From positions 53,892,799-53,956,798 of the forward strand of contig NC_055992.1 of assembly GCF_018446385.1 (NCBI RefSeq): a stretch of 64,000 nt of DNA. The letters run 5' to 3'. The notes beneath the pieces are model-generated. The model did no database searches and was not told the origin of the DNA. It saw only the letters and a program-made list of their open reading frames with translations. Shown piece by piece: positions 58,681 through 64,000 of this stretch. The position numbers were made by a program, and so were the translations under genes. Position 1 is the first letter of the stretch, and each line of letters opens with the position of its first letter. This DNA is from Zingiber officinale (Eukaryota > Streptophyta > Magnoliopsida > Zingiberales > Zingiberaceae).

Positions 58681-59768
58681 GGCGGGATACCGTGGGGTTC
58701 TCCACAAGGACACCAGAATGCTCCTGCCCGTGCATGCCGTGATGCGCCATCGCAGGGGAGTCCTCACGACGGTGTGAGGATTGGCTTTCGCCCGCCACGA
58801 GTCCCGACGACTAAACTGTCCTCCCTAATGTAAACTCCGGTTACATGCTAAGCCTTCAAATAGCCTCTCAAATGTCCGTGCAATAATAGCAAATTGACCC
58901 CCAGCACATGCAGATGATGTGATCTCGAGACCAGACGGATGCGGAGAGTCACCTGGATGCTTCCGCTCGCTAAGGAGACCGAACGCCCCGATGAAGATCG
59001 CCCGACTTGGGTCGCGGATGACCTCAAGTACCGACCCATCTAAGCGATCGCCTGCCGCCCGTAGTCTATGGCTGCTGGATCTGTCCGGAAGTCCGATCAG
59101 TCTGCTTCCTCTTCTTATCTGCATTCACTCTCCGATGAGTAGACTCAATCATGAGAGCTCTATCCAGTGTCTCGGTGTATGATGAAGTACTAAAACTAGA
59201 AATCTTCAGCTGAGTTGCCTGTCTAGTCCCTGGACAAACTGAAGCATACGAGATCTATCCTCGGCAACCAACTCAGGACAGAATCTGGCCAACCGATTAA
59301 ATTCGGCATTATACTCCATCATTGAGCGATTATTCTGCCGAAGACTCAGAAAATCCTGCCGTCGTATCATCTGATACGCCTGGGGAAAATACTGACTCTC
59401 GAATGCCTCCCTAACTCTCGTCCAGGAAATATGCTGCTCGCCGATAATCGAGTGTTGCGTGTCCCACCAGATCTCTGCCTCATCTCGTACCTCAAGTACG
59501 CAGTAGTAGGCACGACTGAAGTGGGTGCCGAGTATACTAAAGGTGATACCACGAGTGGTATAGTCGAGGTATGTACCCCTGATGTCGGAACCGTCGGGGT
59601 CTTATAATCCGACGTGCCTATAATACCCTGACGAGTCTGTCCCTGGCGGGCAGGCTCGACCCTAGCAGATCTCTCCGGAGACTCTATCTCCAGAGAATCT
59701 ATCGACCTCTTACGTGGACGACCACGTCTCAGAACCGGAACACGTGTGTGTGTCATATCTGTAAACAA
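58681..59768 (-). pseudogene. Gypsy gag and protease remnants (element K)
   Basis: The gag start is at 59,768 or 59,756 (MTHTRVPVLRRGRPRKRS). The capsid region is readable with frame changes down to about 59,140 (WTRVREAFESQYFPQAYQMI, MMEYNAEFNRLARFCPELV), which fits the Retrotrans_gag family. From 58,681 to 59,140 the sequence is scrambled and I could not find the DTG of the protease, so much of it is probably deleted. Confidence 0.75.
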
Positions 59769-60060
59769 AATGTTACCCAGATATCACTACAGGTATAAGA
59801 ACTATAAAATTACCTCATTTACCTATTTGCCGTCTGGAGATGTCCTGTCACTGCTTAGCCCCAAATAGAACCAATAAAACCTCATCAAAATACCTCGAAA
59901 TTCTGAAATGAGAAAAGCGACGGAAATCCGTACAATCCGAAAATATCCATATAAGCTCGCAAAACTCGTAAGCACTAATATCAAAACGGCTATAATACCA
60001 AATAAATTGGTATCAGATAAAATCTCGAAAATCTATAACGCAAAGCAAGTATGGTAACCG
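59769..60060 (-). other. Leader of gypsy element K
   Basis: Non-coding leader of about 290 bp between gag and the primer site. It includes a second partial copy of the primer-site motif (TGGTATTATAGCC near 59,990-60,002) and a TTTGGTATCAGA-like stretch at 60,005-60,020. Confidence 0.65.
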
Positions 60061-60072
60061 GCTCTGATACCA
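60061..60072 (-). other. Primer binding site of gypsy element K
   Basis: TGGTATCAGAGC on the minus strand, seven bases from the LTR end. Confidence 0.9.
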
Positions 60073-60079
60073 AATAAAT

Positions 60080-63000
60080 TGTCACGCCCCAGGTAGTCCC
60101 TGTCCGAAGAAATTTCGGCAGCATCTCCCCTGTACGGCGGACAATATGAAGCTCAGTATACATATATCTCCATACCTCGGCCACACACGGCCGGAATAAT
60201 ACAATACAAAAGAACAAGCCACGCAGTTTATATCAACATTCCACATAATTCAACATATAATAAATCCACGCAGTTGAATAAGGAAGGACGATATAAATCT
60301 CGAAAATATATGTACACATCCTACTCCACTACATCGAAGAAACCAAATCCACGAAGTAATGAAAATATCTGCAGCGGAAAACAATAGTAGTAAACCCGAA
60401 TGTTCAATGTAAAGTCCACAATACAAACCCACGATACAAGTATATAAGATGCAAAAGCAAAATATAATCCAACAAAGAAAATCCTCGCGATAACGGGGCT
60501 AGCGACTGGAATCTCTCCTGACGGCCTCAACCTGAAAAATAATAACAACGGGGTGAGTTCAAAGAACTCAGCGGGTAATCCAATAGATATGTACAAGAAC
60601 ATATAACTACCAAGAATATCCTAAAGTCTCCTAAACCATAGGACCTACAGACAGCCTCCTAACAATATAACAGGTATGCATAGTTGAATAAACTGTAATG
60701 AGTAACCAGAACAGTCTACAACAAGAATAATAAGAAATGCATAACTGAAATAAACTGTACTCACCTGCGAGGCTTGGGCTGATTGTGGACATACACAGAT
60801 AAAGATAGTCAGAGCAAATACGCATGTATCCTGTATGCATGTCAATCATATGCAATCACCCAAGTGCACCATCCAATATGCAACAATCACAATAAATGCA
60901 ATCTGTGCATATGATGCAATATGACATGGTCACCCATGACGCCAGTCAGAATCTCACACACAATGGTGAGACCGCGTGGGTAGGGCTGTGACACCGTGCA
61001 CTCTGCCGTCACTACCCCTGAGTGGACGGAATCTGGCGGAGTACACCTATCCTCCTACCTCAAACATAGTGAGGGAGCGCAATGCTCTCAACTCCCGGTA
61101 CGCGATGACGGGGAGGGATCCCGGCTGCAACCCCGCTGTATCGTGCTACCCATGAGCACCCCGGCGGTGCACCACCGAGCAACCTGCCATACACACCCTG
61201 AGTGCTGTGCCACTACCCATGCAGTGGTCACGCTGTGTGCAAGCCCTCATGTAGCCGGCCGACGAGCTCAACAATAATGGAGTCGTCAATCGCCCAGCAT
61301 GCAATCATGCGATATGATGCGTGCGGCTACAATATGTCATACCTGAACATATCCTCCTCCATATATATATGTGTGTCAAAAGGTACACACATAAATAACC
61401 CTGATAGAAGCAGCATAAATCCAAGAACACATATATAACAACGATATAGGCAATATGAATCCAACATCACATATCCAATATGTATAACAACTAATCCAGT
61501 ATAGTAAAGCATTATAAATATCCATATCCACGAACACATATACACATGGTAATAAGTAAAGGTATACCAGCCTAATGTATAGCAGATAATAGTAGAAGCA
61601 TGTATCAAGTAGCAACCAAACCTAAATCCAGGGGAAGTGTGAACTACCAATCACTAGTAACCGTCTACAGGTATCGAATAACCTATAACCAGGGAAGTGC
61701 TAAATCTACCAATCACTAGTAAGTATATATAAACTGCACATATCAAAAGACACTATCAAGAGATAAGTCAAAGGGTACCCGCCTCAAATAGAAGGTACAA
61801 TCCAAATCCGAAGTCAACGTCGAGACGCCTGTCTCAAATCAGACTCCTGCGTCAAACAACATATATATTTTATTTAGCTAAATCAAATGAATAGCTAAAT
61901 AAAATCCCTAAAACTAAATTAATGCAAAACCCTAATCACACAACCTTATCCTATCTAATTAAATCTAACGGTCAATTAGGATTAGTTATCTAATCCCTAA
62001 TCTCTCATTAGATTAGAAATCCAACAGTAGACTAGGGTTAATTACCTTAACCCTAATCATTCCATTAGACTAATTCTAAACAATTAAATCTAATCACACT
62101 AATCATGTATCAAAATCCCTCCACATAAACCACTAAGTAAAACCCTAATTCCAATCTAGAACAAGATCATCTAGCATTCAACTCCGAAACATGATCTACA
62201 ACAAGATCAATTATCCTATTCCTTACCTCAAATCCAGTTGTTGTTGTTGCTGGATGGTTTACTGCCGAAATCAGAAAGTTCACAAATAGAACAGAGCAGA
62301 TCGAACCTACTGTTGATGCTGGATTGAGGTGATTGTTACTGCCGGAACCAAACACAATTCCACAGCAAGAATGGAACCTCACCTCCCCTCACTGGAATCA
62401 ATAGGATCAAGAAGGAATCAAAACAAAGATCACATATCAACATGAAATGATGATCTCTGATCAAGCAACACCTAATTCCAAATAGAACTCACCTTCAACC
62501 GGAATCTCAATTAGCAACAAGGAAGAGGAGACCCAAGATCACCTTCACAGAACCTATCTCACTGGATCAATCGGCTCAATCAATGAATCAAGCAAAAAGA
62601 TCACCAATCCAAACACCGATCGAATCAACCACCTAACCTTACCTGAGATTGCCGACAGTCAAAGAGAAAGGTAAGAATCAAGGAAGAAGTCTCGAAGCTA
62701 GGCACAAACCGAAGAACAGAATAGAGAAAGAATCGATCACTTACCCTCGGAGCCCTAAACGCCTCTTCCTGCCGGCAAATCGGTGGATCTGGCTTGATCC
62801 AGCGGCGTCGATCGGAGAATAAAGGGGTCGGCACGCGCAGGGAGAAGGGCTCGGGAAGGGTTTAGAAGAGATCCAGATGATCCAAGCCTCCTGGTTCGAT
62901 CTCCGGCGATGTACTCCTCAGGCGACGACCACGATTGCCTAAGGTTCGCCGGCTTCGGTTCGTCCGCGAGAGAGACAGCGAGAGGAGTCGGGGAGATCGG

Positions 63001-63253
63001 GGAAAGAAGGTGTTCGGGTTGGGTGAAGAGTCGGCGTTTGGGGAAAAGAAATAAGAAAAAGAATTTATAATTAAAACTTTTCCTCACTTAAACGGGTATC
63101 CCAAACAGGCTTTATCTGAACCCGCCGATCGATCCCCTCAAAACCCTCCGTACGAGCTCCGAAAATTCCCAGAAAATTTCTAAAAATTCCAGAAAAATTC
63201 TATAAGGCTATTTCTCAAATAACCCTAATAATTAAATTTTCCGAGATCTCACA
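60080..63253 (-). repeat. 5' LTR of gypsy element K
   Basis: 3,174 bp. Over 61,327-63,253 I count about eight substitutions and no length change against 54,041-55,967. The other half has several small insertions and deletions (for example near 53,330 and 60,620, and 53,740 and 61,020). Confidence 0.93.
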
Positions 63254-64000
63254 GTTGATGTTGGATTTGTTTGTTTAGAAAAAGTAGCGAATTTATTTAA
63301 GATAATTAATAGAATATTGGATTATAAAAGGGATAAGTTGATGTTGGATTTGTCTGTTTAGAAAAGATAGCGAATTTATTTAAGGAGTTAACAGAAATAT
63401 TAAGTTCTAAAAAGGGATAAGTTGATGCTCTGTTTTCCCGTGACTTAAACCATTCTCTCCTTCTCTTCTGCGTACGATGGCGGAGCTCGGGGAGAAAATG
63501 AAAGGGAGTTAGGGCATCATCTCCAGCGGCTGACCAAGGTCCTAGAAGCCCTTTTTGTCCGGTTGTGAGTCCAAGAAGCAAGGTAAGTGCTTCTCACCTG
63601 CAGTAGGAGTAGTTTCGGACCTTTGTTCTTCTTGAATTCGAAGCATGAGAAGCTATAGGAAAAAGTCACATTTATTAAGCCTATAGTGATTTAATTAATT
63701 TGGAAGTTTTAATGAAGTTTAGAATTTTTAAATATGCATATTTTAATAAGTTTATAGTGCAGATTTTAATTAAGCCTATAGTGCAGATTTTAATTAAGTT
63801 TATAGTGCAGATTTTAATTAAGTTTATAGTGCAGATTTTTAATTAAGCTTATAGTGCAGATTTTTATTTAAGCTTATAGTGCAGATTTTTGGTGGAATTT
63901 ATAGTGCAGATTTTAATTAAGCTTATAGTGCAGATTTTTAATTAAGCTTATAGTGCAGATTTTTAATTAAGCCTATAGTGCAGATTTTTATGTAGGCTTA
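63254..64000 (+). repeat. Second LTR of gypsy element G, second part
   Basis: Resumes after element K with GTTGATGTTGG. It contains the remaining TATA-type units, the CT-rich leader region and the start of the minisatellite, then runs out of the window. The stretch 63,650-63,740 differs from the first LTR. Confidence 0.9.

Larger units (their letters stand above)
52783..63253 (-). mobile_element. Full-length chromodomain gypsy element K, decayed
   Basis: 10.47 kb, flanked by perfect duplications GTTGA (52,778-52,782 and 63,254-63,258). Minus strand: 5' LTR 60,080-63,253, primer site, gag, protease region, reverse transcriptase, RNase H, integrase with chromodomain tail, polypurine tract, 3' LTR 52,783-55,967. 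The integrase tail places it near the Tekay/Del chromoviruses. The LTRs are nearly identical over their last 1.9 kb but the coding region is badly broken. Confidence 0.94.
49573..64000 (+). mobile_element. Gypsy mini-element G with very short interior (contains K)
   Basis: First LTR 49,573-51,966, interior 51,967-52,390, second LTR from 52,391, cut at 52,782 by element K and resuming at 63,254 to the window end. It has a primer site and a polypurine tract but almost no coding sequence, so it needs enzymes from a full relative (the E type). Its own right end is outside the window. Confidence 0.9.

Noticed and set aside
52783-63253. Segmental duplication of about 3.2 kb
   Set aside because: The two copies are the LTRs of one element with primer site, polypurine tract and 5-bp target duplications.

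Overview
This window is plant nuclear DNA made almost entirely of nested LTR retrotransposons. I see no intact host gene. The only host-derived coding sequence is two gene fragments carried inside a DNA transposon. The elements use an initiator tRNA-Met type primer site (TGGTATCAGAGC), and all are SIRE-like copia, another copia family with 2.4-2.6 kb LTRs, or chromodomain gypsy. This points to a repeat-rich angiosperm. I lean weakly to a monocot because of the GC-rich terminal repeats of the DNA transposon, but the sequence does not prove it.

Left part, 1-42,044, mostly minus-strand copia. A SIRE-like element (called I; gag at 39,890-41,429, 5' LTR from 41,699) was hit by a long-LTR copia element (C). 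C has its 5' LTR at 36,612-39,003, its interior in pieces at 35,918-36,611, 14,339-16,575 and 3,101-4,187, and a truncated LTR at 1,731-3,100. That LTR is shared with a further partial copy (D, 1-1,730). C was hit twice. A gypsy element (E, 4,193-14,333, plus strand, 5-bp duplication ATAAG) landed in its reverse transcriptase region. A sister copia copy (A, 16,576-35,917) landed in its leader. A was then hit by a near-complete SIRE-like element (B, 24,023-33,385, perfect duplication CCTAC). The 3' LTR of E was hit by a DNA transposon of about 4.36 kb with long terminal inverted repeats (7,884-12,244). This transposon carries exons and introns of two unrelated plant genes and looks like a Pack-MULE.

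Right part, 42,045-64,000. A solo gypsy LTR (H, 42,045-45,312, duplication GTAGC) sits in the LTR of I. A partial LTR (J) is cut by a plus-strand copia copy (F) with LTR 46,129-48,738. The F leader is cut at 49,572 by a gypsy mini-element (G) that has only 424 bp between its LTRs. The second LTR of G is cut by a full-length but decayed minus-strand chromodomain gypsy element (K, 52,783-63,253, duplication GTTGA). The window ends inside the second LTR of G.

The order of events can be read from the nesting: I, then C, then A and E, then B and the DNA transposon; and on the right J, then F, G and K. Most coding decay is single-base transitions that create stops, as expected for methylated, silenced repeats. 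Points worth following up are the two-gene capture, tRNA-like Pol III box motifs shared by several gypsy LTRs, hairpin arrays with compensating stem changes in two copia LTR families, and promoter-containing and minisatellite repeats in the LTR of G.
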